DNA from: Solanum dulcamara
Lineage: Eukaryota; Streptophyta; Magnoliopsida; Solanales; Solanaceae
NCBI RefSeq assembly: GCF_947179165.1
Contig: NC_077242.1
Span: 39,626,097-39,690,096, forward strand
Reading direction: 5' to 3'
DNA length: 64,000 nucleotides
Part shown: piece by piece, positions 46,751 through 58,900 of the stretch
Layout of the letters: each line of letters starts with the position of its first letter
Position numbering within the stretch: the first letter of the stretch is position 1
Notes under the pieces: generated by a model
The model's database searches: none
Told to the model about the DNA's origin: nothing
The model's input: only the letters and a program-made list of their open reading frames with translations
Made by a program: the position numbers and the translations under genes

Positions 46751-48944
46751 TATAACACCTCAGAAGTTGTCAAGTTGAGTCTGAAAGAAATCTCAAAAGA
46801 TTTGCACAATTAGTCTTCCACGAGATCCTTCACAGATTGTATAAAGGTCCACATTCCGTGGAGACTTCCCATGAAAGGGCTACCAGGGAAGGGAAATTGG
46901 GGTTAGTTATGATGGACCATTATATGGTTTATACTATGTTTCAAAGACTGTAGAGATGTCCGTATAGGAAAGGCTTTAAGAAACCAGGGATCGTACTTCT
47001 CACGAGCCCTTGTGCGGTCCATAGAGAGTTACACGAGTCATAAACTGGCCGGTAGAATTCCACTTCTAGAAATAAGTATCCCCTCTCATTCACTATCCCT
47101 TCACGTATTGTGAAGGATAGTATGACCCGTAGAACCCTTCCGTATAACATCCCTCTAAGAACCAAAATCTATTCTTTTTCCACGGACACCTACAGGGTCT
47201 GTGGAAGATTGTACAAACCATATAGGGGTCCTTATAAGTAGTCATTTCAGTTAAAAGTTAAGGGAATTCTTGACATTTTCCAATTCTTTTAATATTGAAG
47301 CAAGGACGTTTTTAGGCCTTTTTCCTACAAACTATAAATACCCAAACCCTTCAAATTTCCCCCATTCTCTCTCATTCATCTAAAGTTCTCTAAGGATCAC
47401 AAGGATTTCTCTCTCAAGGTTTTCCTCCAAGCTAGGATTTCAAGAACTCATGTCTCCATTTTAACTTCATAGCTAAGGATCATGTATATGGAAATTTCAT
47501 CCATTGATCCTTTTCATCTATGGAGTTCCAAAGATTTCTCTTTTTTCTACAAAATTTCAATCCGATTGTCCTAGAGTTTTGATGATTTAGCATTGGGTTC
47601 ATTCAATTATTCACTCATTTTCAATGGTCTTATTATGCATGAATTGATATTAATTGCATGTTTTCAAGAAGTTTTATATGAACCCACGCATTATGACTAT
47701 TCTATAACTATGAGCTATGTTTTAAGAGTATGCATGCACTATGATTTTTATGAACCATGATTTAAAGATGTTTCTAGATGAAGTATCAATATGAATTTTA
47801 TGAAAAAGCTTATAATGACTTTGATGCTTTAGATGAGTATCCTTAGGAATGTGTTATGATGTCATGGTATGTTAAAAGAGTTATTTTTATGATTTTCAAG
47901 TATTTATGATGAACTTGATATTATTAGATTCGTACCATCTTCAAAGCTTAATATATTTTATGTATGATATTCCGTTGAGAGTTTACTTAGCATCGAGCGG
48001 ACCTTGGGATAAAGGCTCACCCGTTAGTAGAGGCAGAGTTCTATAAAAGCAATCCCATTGTCCCATAACTATGTGACACTGTAGGAGAAAGGATCATTCA
48101 TTAGTAGAGGCTTGATTCCTTAGAAAGGGTCACATGTTAGTTGAGGCTTGATTCCTTAGTAGCTAGTGGATCCACTTAGGTGATGTAATGGCCCTTACCT
48201 TGGCAAGTATGGACCATCTCTTTTTGGTGTGCGAGAAAAACATCGAATTGCATGTTATATCTCAAATGGTTTATGTCGGTTAGTGGTATCTCTCACAAAG
48301 ACTTATGGATCTCACTATGTCTTATGATTCTCTCACTATGTTGCATTTGACTGATGATTTTCTTACAAGTTTGCATTGACCATGTATTATGTTTCACATG
48401 ATGTTTTAAAGGTTTTTAACGATGTTTAGCTTGGTCATTGCATTACCATGTGTTACAAAATGTACTGCATATTCTCCATATTTAGTACATTTTATATACT
48501 AACTCATACTTTTGCCTATATTTTTCATAATATAAATCACGCGCTCCTGCCCATCCTTATGGCTAGTTCATATTCCACTCAAAGTTACTATTTTTGGTAA
48601 GTCCTCATGATTCGAGAGTGTAACCGCTATGTCATTTCTTTATGTTTAGACCATTTCACTTTTTTATAGTTTGGGTGAGTTAGGGCTTGTCTTACGCCCC
48701 CGTCTAATAAGTAGAGGTAATGTCAGACTAGCATGATGTCTTATACATTTCAAATGTTATTCTTAGACACTTCATATACTGAGTAGCTATGATAAGATTA
48801 TTTTTAAGACTTACCTTCCGCAATTAAGATTTATCTTTGATTTCTTCATATGTATGTCATATTATGTATGCTAAGAGGCTTGGTTGGACTCCCTCAAGAT
48901 TCTATTTATCATGTCATGTCTAGGGTCTAGCTTGGATCGTGACA
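46751..48944 (+). repeat. Solo LTR, 2.19 kb, perfect GCCTC duplication
   Basis: It starts TATAACACCTC (TG decayed) and ends GGATCGTGACA. It is flanked by GCCTC on both sides and inserted between RNase H and the reverse transcriptase thumb of E5. It has a TATA box at 47333 and a cluster of CCGTAGA/TCTGTGG-like words at 46840-47215. Confidence 0.9.
47333..47339 (+). promoter_or_regulatory. TATA box, GCCTC-flanked solo LTR
   Basis: ACTATAAATACCCAAACCC lies 583 bases into the LTR and is followed by a pyrimidine-rich stretch, a usual plant core-promoter layout. Confidence 0.6.
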
Positions 48945-48949
48945 GCCTC
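48945..48949. repeat. Target duplication of solo LTR, right (GCCTC)
   Basis: This is the exact copy of 46746-46750. Confidence 0.9.
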
Positions 48950-49560
48950 ACACTCATCCATCTACTAAAACACAACCGTCTTACGAGTCATCTTAGCCAA
49001 TTGGCTGTCTGGGAGAGAAACTCTAAACGAATCGACGATACTAACCATCCCTAGTCATCACATGACCTAAGAAATAATGGATTAAAGAAAAAACTCGCAC
49101 TTGGAGAACTTAGCACACAACTTCGTCTGTCTTAACCTCTATTGTATGGTCTTTAAGTGATGAAAAATATTGGCCTCATTCTTGGCATAAACTAAGATAT
49201 CATCAATAAATACTATCACAAAGGAATCCAAATAAGGACCAAATACCTGGTACATCAACTCTATAAAAGTAGTTGAGGCATTAGTCCACCTAAAGGACAT
49301 GATCATAATCCCATAATTCCCATAACGAGTCATTAAAGCTTTCTTTTAGATATCAAAATCCAGAACCTTCAACTGATGGTACCCCAACCTTATATCAAGT
49401 TTGGAACACAAACTCGCACCCGAAAGAGAAACACTACGCAGAATGAACCCTTTCTTCAATAATCTCCCAATTGATCCCTTAATTCTTTCAACTCGACTAG
49501 AGTCATTCATAAGGAGAAATAGAAAAAGGCTTGGTGCTCGGCTCCAAATCAGTTATGAAA
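48950..49560 (-). pseudogene. E5 reverse transcriptase
   Basis: The palm is open at 49139-49333 with GIMIMSFRWTNASTTFIELM and the catalytic box [11 protein letters not shown], both aspartates kept. Thumb and fingers on either side are broken by stops and frame changes. Much of the fingers region seems shortened. Confidence 0.75.
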
Positions 49561-50140
49561 CCAATATCACGGTCTGAAGAAACACCAATAAATTTTTAGG
49601 TGACTCAATCAAGGGTGTTACGAATATATGCTAAATACAACAAATACCTCTCTCGAACATAGACTCGAAATACCCTCGAAATACCCTCTCACCCTAATTG
49701 AGGTAAACTTGGGTAAGCTAAAATAACAATATCAGCATAACACTCAAGAATTGCATGATAGGGAAATAGCTAGCACATACCCAAAAGTAACACAGAAATC
49801 AATCATCTCATGAGTAATCAAGTATGTTTGAGTCTTGCTACCCGAAAGTCACAATACCCTTGGTACTCTCAATTCACCACATATGAATCATCTACTAGGG
49901 TAAATATATGAATATGTATATCAAGATCTTAATGCCCAAAACTAATCAACACACCCTCGGTATACCCAATCCACCACTAAAGAATCATCTACTAAGGTAG
50001 AAACATTGATAGAAACTATGAGAGACTCAAAAATGGAATCAATATCCATGGTTAATAAGTAGACTCATAAGAATAGGATACACAAGATCAAATAACATTG
50101 TTGCAGATCAATGGCAAATTGGAACGATACTTATGATCAC
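49561..50140 (-). pseudogene. E5 protease region, strongly degraded
   Basis: Its position between reverse transcriptase and the zinc knuckle, and scraps resembling the SVVDRVYR phrase and the active-site start near 50095, indicate the protease. No run longer than about 40 codons is convincing. Confidence 0.5.
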
Positions 50141-51458
50141 CACACCTGAGGCCTCTACCTCGAATCTACTCGAAATAGCATAGCATAGTCTATGATCACC
50201 TCCAATATGAGAACCACCATAAGTACTTTCACGAGCTTTCTGATCTCCACCCTAGGTACCCTTGGCACTATCTCTAGCACTCTGAATATTGTCTCTAACT
50301 GTTGAAATAGGAGTAGCACTCAAAACATGTGATTCTAGTTGAAGAGTAAAAGGAGAACATTTGGGGAAGTCCTCTGCCTTGTGACCAAACTCATCACAAA
50401 CATAGCAACCACAAGGATCGGAACTTTGCTAAGAATTATCAAAATCATATGAACATCCTTCCTAGCTTGAGGATCCTTCAAGTGAACTATGACCAGTCTT
50501 GCTAGACCTCTATCCACTAGAACTCTCCATGTCTAAAGTTCTACCATATATGCCCTAAATCACTATATGTACTGGTCGATCCAGAAAACCATAGGCACCC
50601 AAGCCAGAAATAATCTCAACTCCTAGATGAATGACCACTAAACTGACCTTTGACGGTGGAATCTCTTACTGCCACCAATCTGTATAGCATGTTAATACCC
50701 TCAATCATCCTGGTATGGTTAACAATACTCTACAATGTACCACCTAATATATAAAGAAAAGTTGTGGCCTCTTGAAGATAACAAAAAAATCCCTTCACCT
50801 TGCGAATAAGCTCAAACTCAGTAGGAATACTCGATAAAGCATAATGAGATAGGTCGTGAAAACAAACCTCGTACTCAGAAATTGGTAGGGAGCCTTGCTC
50901 CAACCTATCAAACTCATCCCTATACTGATCATGAAGACTATAAGGTATAAACCTCTTTAGAAATACCTTTATAAATTGCTCTTTTTAGAAATACCTTTAT
51001 AAATTGCTCTTAACTCATCATAGAAGATGCAATAGGCCTACGAGCAAGTACCAATTTCCACCACTCATTAGCCACTCTCGCAAACTGAAAAAGAGATGTA
51101 AGGAACTTCATGTGTCTCTAAGTTTCCCATGTTGAACCACATGTCCTAGCACTCAATCAAGAAATTATAAGCCTTCTCCCCAATCACTCAATCAAACTTG
51201 AGAGGCAATAATCTAATAAATCTCCCAAACTTTTCTGCTCCAAAGAAGACATGGCAACACTAGCAAAAATAGGTGGAGCTATAAATCTAGGAGGAATGAC
51301 AAGTGGGGATAATTGGATACCCAAAATATGAAATCTAACACCAAGAGTCTGACCGACCATTTTCACTACTTCTTCAATTTGATGCTACATATCCTCATAC
51401 TAATAATTAGGCTCGAGTGGAGTCTTCCTCGATCATCCTCAAGCAGGAGATGCTCTTT
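50141..51458 (-). pseudogene. E5 gag with damaged zinc knuckle
   Basis: The capsid part is read at about 50780-51380 (NMGNLETHEVPYIS-like, QFARVANEWWKLV, EYEVCFHDLSHYA). The knuckle near 50366-50410 reads CYVCDEFGHKAEDF, with Phe where the fourth ligand Cys belongs. The frame is broken several times. The N-terminal end is lost at the E6 insertion. Confidence 0.7.
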
Positions 51459-53070
51459 TGATACGCTCAAATTACACCTTCCTAAAGAAGTATAAAGCGA
51501 TTGTTGATCAAATATAGAACCTAACGAAGGTAAGGGTCGATCCCACAAGGAATATGGTTTAGACCTTAGATCAATCATTTATTATCTGTTTTAGTAATCA
51601 ATTTATTTCCATAAAAAAAAGGAGGGATTTCTATAAACTAATGAAAAAATCAAATAACAAGCCTCAATGAACAAAAGTACAATTTAATGTGGTTTAAATC
51701 AATATAAAGTGAAACTAGGGTTTTATGTGTTCCCCATGAATCCTTAACTAAGTAGACTTTTTTTATTGGTAATCCTTTCCTAGTAGGTTATATTTAGAAT
51801 CGTTAAGTTAATTTTACCTAAGTCCTTCATCTAGCAAATAAGTGAATTTCACAACACAACTTGATTCGTCTACGAGTGTATGTTATACTAACCCTTACCA
51901 ATGATCCCAAATTTAGTTATCCCTTGATCCGTTCAAGCTAATTAGATAAGGATGATTAGATCCAAATTTCAATGTTTAATCCATTTTTCCATCTGTTACC
52001 TCATTGATCAATCAAGTACGGATAAAGCGAGTTCTAATGTTGACCACCATTAAAAAACAATCAAAACAAAGGGAAAAATAATACACGCATGCTCACTATT
52101 CAAGAATTACTTCTTATACAGTTCTACGTCATTAATTCCTCATGGTTTCCACAACCCTATTTTGGAATTATCTACACATAACCACACGATCACAATCAAT
52201 AATATTTATGTTAAAAGCAATCATGAACTTACAAAGTAACTTTGAGAATCCAAAAGCTTCAATAAAATCCAAACGTAAAATATTGATAACAAAAATTAGA
52301 ATTTAAGAATAAAAGCCCAAAATTAGTTCAAGCTTTATTCTCAAACCCAAAAAACGTGCATAAAACAAACTAAATCTAGGAAGTATATTAATAGATAAAA
52401 AATCCTAAGTAAATAAGAATATGGAGAACATAGGAAACTTTAAGTCAGTTCGGGTCTACGGCTCGTTTCTACGGATCGTAACAAAAAGAATAGCTAGGTT
52501 TCCTTTTTCCCGAGGGGCACCTTTGGCAAGTAGTAAACCCAACTCGCAATTCTTCATATTGCACTGAGGAACTTTTCTTCTTCACGACCACTTTCTATGA
52601 CTCATAACTCTAAGGACAACTCGTCAACTGGAGCCGTGGACTTTATCATCAGTAAGTTCAAGCTACGAGTATTTTCTACGACTCGTAGGAATATGGACGA
52701 GCCGTAGAGCTGACTCATCTTCTTCACTTTGACCTCAGTCTTTCACTTCTTCTTGACGACTTCACTTGATGACCCATAAGGCTGAAAATGAGTCATTTAC
52801 TTCACTCGTAATCTTCAGTTCAACTTTTATTTTTCTCTTCTTTCTTTGACGATTGATACCTACAACTCGTATAAACAAAGACGAGTCGTAGGATGAGCTC
52901 GTAAACACCAAAATTTCCTTTCTTCCATTTTGTGATTCCTCAACCAATTCTCTGACTTAGTTTCCTGCAAAAGAAGCACAACTAACATCAAATATGCTAA
53001 CAAATACTAAAAAGACATGCATATTCTTAAGTTTAAAGCATTAAAAGTACTATAGATCTATGGTACATCA
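51459..53070 (-). repeat. E6 3' LTR, 1.61 kb
   Basis: It begins TGATACGC and ends GGTACATCA. Its left part is repeated from 62917. It carries a CTACGACTCGTAG word cluster at 52450-52910, 160-620 bases from its sense start. Confidence 0.9.
52450..52910. repeat. U3 palindromic word cluster in E6 LTR, core CTACGACTCGTAG
   Basis: GTCTACGGCTCG, TTCTACGACTCGTAGG, GACGAGCCGTAGAG and GACGAGTCGTAGGA are among at least eight variants in 460 bases. The core is the same as in the chromovirus-style LTR at 34850-35290. Confidence 0.7.
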
Positions 53071-53083
53071 ACACCCTCAACTT
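53071..53083 (-). other. E6 polypurine tract
   Basis: The minus strand reads AAAGTTGAGGGTGT next to the LTR end, matching the copy-B tract at 37467-37479. Confidence 0.75.
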
Positions 53084-54849
53084 TAAATAGTTGTTTGTCC
53101 TCAAGCGACACTACTACAATGACTCAATGTAAAATAAGATTAAGAATGTACAGCAATCACAGACTATTAACTCCCGACCCTTTCCAATTTTCATCCATGA
53201 TACCATTGCAAACATTATTTCAAATCAAACTAATGTATGTGGATCAATGTTAGACATTTCAACACCAATAGACAAATTCAAATGCCAAAAACAACATTTA
53301 CTGTTTTTATGACTATTTAGACAATGCCACTAGTGCACTCACTAAAAAGAAGTCCCTTTTTTTTACTTATTTTTGCAAATATTTCTTTAAACTCAGGAAC
53401 GTGGGAAATACTCACACTCACAAAAGAAATTTAGACTTTCATGCACAATACCATAGGTTTATCCTTATTTTCAATACTTAGACTCTTGAATCATTGAATT
53501 AGGATAACTATAGGACTTTTTTGACTTGTAACATAGGCTCGGGGATAGGTATGATACATTTAGATTTTAGTGACTTTCGACCCTCCTCAAACACTACATT
53601 ACCTTTAAGTTCACATCTTACAACCCACAATTCATTTCACTCTTTTTCTTCACTTTTTGCTTTTCCCTTAGGTGTGGCTTTTGTTTGGTTGTTTCACAAT
53701 ATTTTTCTTATGCTTTGTACTTTTCATTGAAAAATCTTGCTAAACCATTTATTTATCTAAGCCAAAACAACTTTTTCTTCCTTTTCACATATCTCTTTTC
53801 AAACCTTTACTTTTCTTCTTTTTCTTTTCTCATACACCTTCTCTTCTTTGTTTCCTCTTATAGTAGCCACCCTCAACTTAGGCTTTTGGCCAGAGTTGAG
53901 GTGCACATTATCCTAGGAGGTACCAGGGCCAAAATAAGAGATTACAATTAGGATTAGGGACATTTAAAACACGTGTTTATTTAAGGTCTTTTAAAACCTT
54001 TGGTTCAAAGGGTAAATAAAAGTTAGTTCTTTTAAATCTAAGTGGCCTAATTCAAAGATGGACTATAATCCTTTCCTAATCAATAGCTCAATTATCACAG
54101 TACGACCAACGGAACAAGTTCTAGATTGACATAAATAGTCTGAACATACAAATACCTCACACACACTTGGCATCAAGTTTCTTTGTCAATCATCAATCTT
54201 TGGTTCATGTTTTAGTCTAAGTCGTGTGTTATCATACCGGTTTACATCATATAACACAAAGATCCTACATAGTTAATATATCAAAGAAGCAGTCACAATA
54301 TTTCAAGTAAACTTTGGAGGGGTCTATTTGGTTTCGGTTAAACCTTTTAGCCATCATACCATAGATCCCTACTTTTATTTCACATTTATATCCTAATCAT
54401 ATCTGTTCAACATAAATTAAACAGGTCCTATAGGGAAATAGAACACAGACAAGAAAACCCTAAGAATTAATCGAGTGTCTAGGGTACTAAGACTTCGCTT
54501 AAATACTCATGCATTCATAACCACCCCATCCCTACTCGAAAAAGCCATGCATTTTCCTCAATGAAATACAACAAAAAGTAAAAAGTAAAAGGAGCATATG
54601 GTGCATAAGCACCAAAGTCTATATGGTGGCATCCGGGTCCCTAGGTGTGGATCCTGGTGTAGTAGCATATGATACTATGGCAGTTTGTGTGTTATTATGA
54701 GTGTCAACTCGTGAGCTCGAAGCGCAAAAAGCATATTGCCTCTCCTCCTCACATCGTATCTCCTAGGATAGTTTAGAGTCATGTGTGGTCTCTTGTAGAT
54801 CTTGACACTCATTTCTCTTTCTTTTCCTTGCCCCATCCCCGTATGAAGT
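53084..54849 (-). other. E6 3' noncoding region
   Basis: No convincing frame. It shares ordered short blocks with 37480-39390. The open frames at 53521-53951 are A/T- or pyrimidine-rich chance frames. Confidence 0.5.
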
Positions 54850-55930
54850 ATCATCATTAATACGGGGCCGTTTATCTTTTTCTACCTCTGTTCATCATCT
54901 GCATATCAAACAAGTGTGATACTTGAACGATAGGCCAAGTGAATAGTGTAGGGGATGGTGTAGCCAAAGACGTGACTTGTACACATAGTACTCCAAGCTC
55001 AATCTGAATGGAAGCAATGTCAGAACTGGACGAGGACTGCAACCTCGCATTCACCCTCAGCTCAAAAGCATCAATACACACCTGAATCTGTCGCTCTTGA
55101 TCAGTCAATAGAGCTTCAAACTTTGCAGCCATGTGCTTCTTTAATTTAGTAATGGCTTTTTAGACCCATGGCTTAAGCTGCTAAATCAAATAACCCAATT
55201 AGGCCTTAATATATGCCTGCCGCTGCATCAAGGTGTGTAAAGTTTCGATCGAGAATGTGACCAAGACTGTGTTGTAGATGCGGCATACTTGTAGATGAGA
55301 CTATCGAGGCAGTCGAAGAAGCCTCTGATAGCTCCATGGATGGTGTCTCGAGGTCTGGAGCAGCTACCGAATCAGCTTGCACAGTAGGCTGAACAGTCTC
55401 AAACTCAGGTAGCTGCAATTCCAGATAGGGAGCACGCTGTTGTCCGACCGGGTTTGTATCATCTTTAATGAGCCCCATTTCTGTAGTCTTGTTCACTTTA
55501 ATCAGCAGGTCGACCCCTACTATCAATGGACTATAGCATCTCAGAATAGTACAAACACAAGGCAGGGAAAAGGTATGGTGTTGTTCCGCCGAATAGCCCG
55601 CTCATGAATCTCAGAAATGATGATCCTTACATAATTGACGTCATATCCAGCCATTAGGCTGTCCACAATCACAGCTCGATCCGAATTTAAATGGTTCTTT
55701 GCATTTGTTAGGCAGAGTTGGCATCGGACAATGGCCTACCAAAACTTTATTGCGAAGTTCAACTATACTTTCTTAATCAGCATCGAGTATGATACCCAAT
55801 CCGATGCGATGCCATACTCAACTATCCCACTACCCATATAAGTAGCTATCCATGTTGCACCAGGTCTCTCATATTATTTTTATCACGCACCACTTTTATT
55901 TTCTAATCAAACTCGGTCGACAAGAATGAC
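54850..55930 (-). pseudogene. E6 3' ORF (Transposase_32-like), C-terminal half
   Basis: Minus-strand frames give phrases of the plant Transposase_32 family: NSDRAVIVDSLMAGYDVNYVRI and IHERAIRRNNTIPFPCL near 55560-55690, a Ser/Thr/Pro-rich linker at 55206-55526 (VAAPDLETPSMEL), and a coiled segment at 54872-55132 (ALLTDQERQIQVCIDAFELRV). The frame has several stops. The N-terminal half is at 59490-60195 beyond a 3.5-kb LTR. Role unknown; it sits where other Athila elements carry an env-like or extra ORF. Confidence 0.7.
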
Positions 55931-58900
55931 TATAATGACCCTCAAGGTCATTTTTTGATTTTTTTATAAAATAACCATTTTACCCCTCCCTTTAGATGCC
56001 CCGAGTCGTTTATGATTGTTACCAAGTGTTGATTTTTAGAAAATCCTATTAAAAATTAAGTCTTTCGAAATTTTGAGTTTTCATAAATTTTAAGTATTAA
56101 AAAGTGGTATTTGGGGTCAATCGGAGTTACAGGTATCGGAATGGAATTTCTTCAATTCCAGCAGCTCCAAAATATCAAAATTGGCTTAGGAGACTTCACG
56201 AAATCAGTTTTGGAGTTGTAACGAAGTTTTGAGGCCTTGAGTTGAAAAATTGAGAAATTTTAAGCCAAGGTTTGACTTTGGTCAACTTTTAGAATTTCGA
56301 TACTCGGAATGGAATTACGACGACTCCGTTGGATTCAGGAGATGGTTTTGGTCTAGAAGAAATATTAGTTGAATTTTTAGAGGTCCCGAGGCCATTTTGG
56401 TATTTTGAAGGCCTAAGTTGGTCTAGTTGTGACTTTTTGAGTTTTGGATCAACGAGATCTTGAATTCAAATTCTGATAGTTTCATCAGCTTCGAAATGAC
56501 CAAATTAGGGTAGAAGCAATATTGTAATGACTATTGAGGCAATCGATACGACCTTGGGGTCATTTGACGCTTCTGACTTTGAAAGTTAGCTTATGGTTGA
56601 CTTTGGTTAACATTCTTAGAAAATGAGCTCGAATGAAAATTTTGACAGCGCGGTTAGTTCCAGAATATTGATTTTGGTCTAAAAAGACTCTTCATTTGCT
56701 TTTCGAGGCTTTTGAACTAATATCGAGGCCCATTGTGGATTGTGGCTTAAAATGACTCTTATGTGTGGAATCTACTTTCAATTAAAATGATCTCGTATGG
56801 GAATTATTAATGTGCCATTGAGTCCGGAATGTCAAATTTAGTAGGGTAGCATATCTGATTTATTTTTATTGAATTTCGAACGAATTTCGAGTAACCCATC
56901 GGAGATTTTGGAAAATTCCAAAATCTGAAAAATTGCAGCAGCAGCCGCCCTTTTATTATGGGTTTTTCTCCAACTTTAAAACCCTTTATCTTGAGTTATA
57001 TAGCTCCAAATTGGGTGATTCAAAAGGCAAACTTGTGAGATTTTTCGTGGAGAACACATTAGAGAGCTTTAAAACTGATTTGGAGCATACGATTTAAGTA
57101 AAAATCATGATTTTATTCGCAGTAGTTTCCATTTTTGGATTGAGTTTTTGAAGAACTTTGAGAAATTATTTCTTAACCTATATAAATTCGATTTTGGTGA
57201 TTCAAAGGTTTAAATTCAAAAGAATTTTGTGAGAAATCTCGTGGTAATCTCAGAAACGTGAGGGGAAGCTTCATATAAGGTAAAAATACATTTTTAATTA
57301 TTGATTTAGTCATTTTTGGAATGGAATTTTTATGAATTTTAGACGAGTGTATCTTGGTCAATATAACTCCGTTTTGAGTGATTCTTGAGGCTAGATTGTG
57401 GGTTTTTTCGCAAGGATCGTCATAGTACAATTTGTTTGGGTTGAAAGAGTCTCTGTTTTTTTAGAATTTTCTGATTTTGATGCTATCATTTTTGGTCCTT
57501 TAGTCGGAATTTATGAGTTTTGGTGGCATGCTCATTCCGCGTAGTTTCTCACTCCGAATTATGTTATAAATCTGATTTATAAGCTCGGAGTGACGTTTGG
57601 AACCTATTTTGGAGGGGTAATACAAAATTAAGTATGTGGGTTCCATAATTCCCATTTTAGACCCCAAAATTGGTCCATCTCTAAAAATTATGATATTAGT
57701 GTTTAAATGACCGTATTAACATTGTAGTTTTATTTTTGATGGCGTGGAAACATTCCAAGGTAGTTCGGAAGGGAAAAAATCCAGCACAGCGATTTGGAGC
57801 CTGCGTGTTTAGCCTACAGGTAGGCTACGGTTTTACCTTTCTTTAGATTAAGCTGGAATATGTGAAAGCATGTTGAAATAGTTAGAATTTGGGTTGGATA
57901 GTTTGATTGTATATTTTAGGTGTTAGAAATCATGTTTTAGGCTTGTTATCGGATTTTTCAAATATTTAGAAGCATGCGTATCTTGTCGTTATTTGTTAGT
58001 ATTATAAGAAGAGTTGAATGAGCATGTTGTTGATATTGTGGAGTATGTTGGCCTTAGTATAGGATGTAAACTTGCTTTAGATGCCCCGGCGTCGCTCTGG
58101 TGAACTTAGATCCTTGTAGAATAGTGTAGCGGGCTAGTACCTAGTAGTTTGGCCTTAGTTAGGCATTACCCTTGCTCTTAAAAATATTCTCATCCATAAA
58201 TCGGTATAATCATGACTTTCATGATGCGTCGACCATACTAGATTTTATGATCATTGACTTTGGCTCCGGTTCCAGTTTTGGCGACATATCGGTTGACTCA
58301 TTTGGGAAAAGATTTTTGGTACTGTTGTATTCTAGTTAGGAAGTAGAATGTTTGGCATCATGGGATAAATTATTTGTGAGCATCTAGGTACCAAGTCCCA
58401 GCCTCCATTCTAAATTATTGGGGAGCATCCGGGTACTCAGCCCCGACCTCTACTAGCTTGCTAGTATGATGAGCATCCGGGTACCCAGTCTCGGTCTCGC
58501 TCATACCGTTGTAGTACGACGAGCCTCCAGGAACCCAATCCCAGCCTCGACCACACTTATGTATTATAGTAAGCATCCGGGTACCTAGTCCCGACCTTAG
58601 CCACTTTAAACATTTGGGTGAGCATTTGGGTCCCAGTCCCGACCTCGACCCCTAAGTCACCCCTAGATCGATGGACTCTTAGAGATTCTGTATTTGGAAA
58701 TGATATAGTACTTCGGCTCCTAACATTGCAAATTCTTGGTTCCTAGCCTTGGTAGTTGTAGCTATTTTGTGTACTCGGCGGGCTTATAAGGGTTCATCTG
58801 GGTTTTTATTTAACTTGCGCACGAGTGTTCCAACTGGGCTTATGGGGGCCCAGTTGGGTATAGTTAGCTACAGTTCTCATAGGTAACTCTTTTTTCCTTT

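Larger units (their letters stand above)
42835..51458 (-). mobile_element. E5: minus-strand chromovirus carrying two solo LTRs
   Basis: Removing the solo LTRs at 43523-45911 and 46751-48944 restores the order gag (right), protease, reverse transcriptase, RNase H, integrase (left). The chromodomain and 3' LTR are lost at 42835. The gag start and 5' LTR are cut off by the insertion of E6 at 51459 and are expected beyond the right window edge. It is the oldest layer in this part of the window. Confidence 0.8.

Noticed and set aside
53521..53951. Hydrophobic, Phe-rich open frames suggesting a membrane protein
   Set aside because: They come from T/C-rich noncoding sequence shared with another Athila-type 3' region, where the frame is not kept.
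58378..58665. Regularly spaced repeats resembling a CRISPR array
   Set aside because: The units are diverged tandem repeats without distinct spacers, within a plant LTR.
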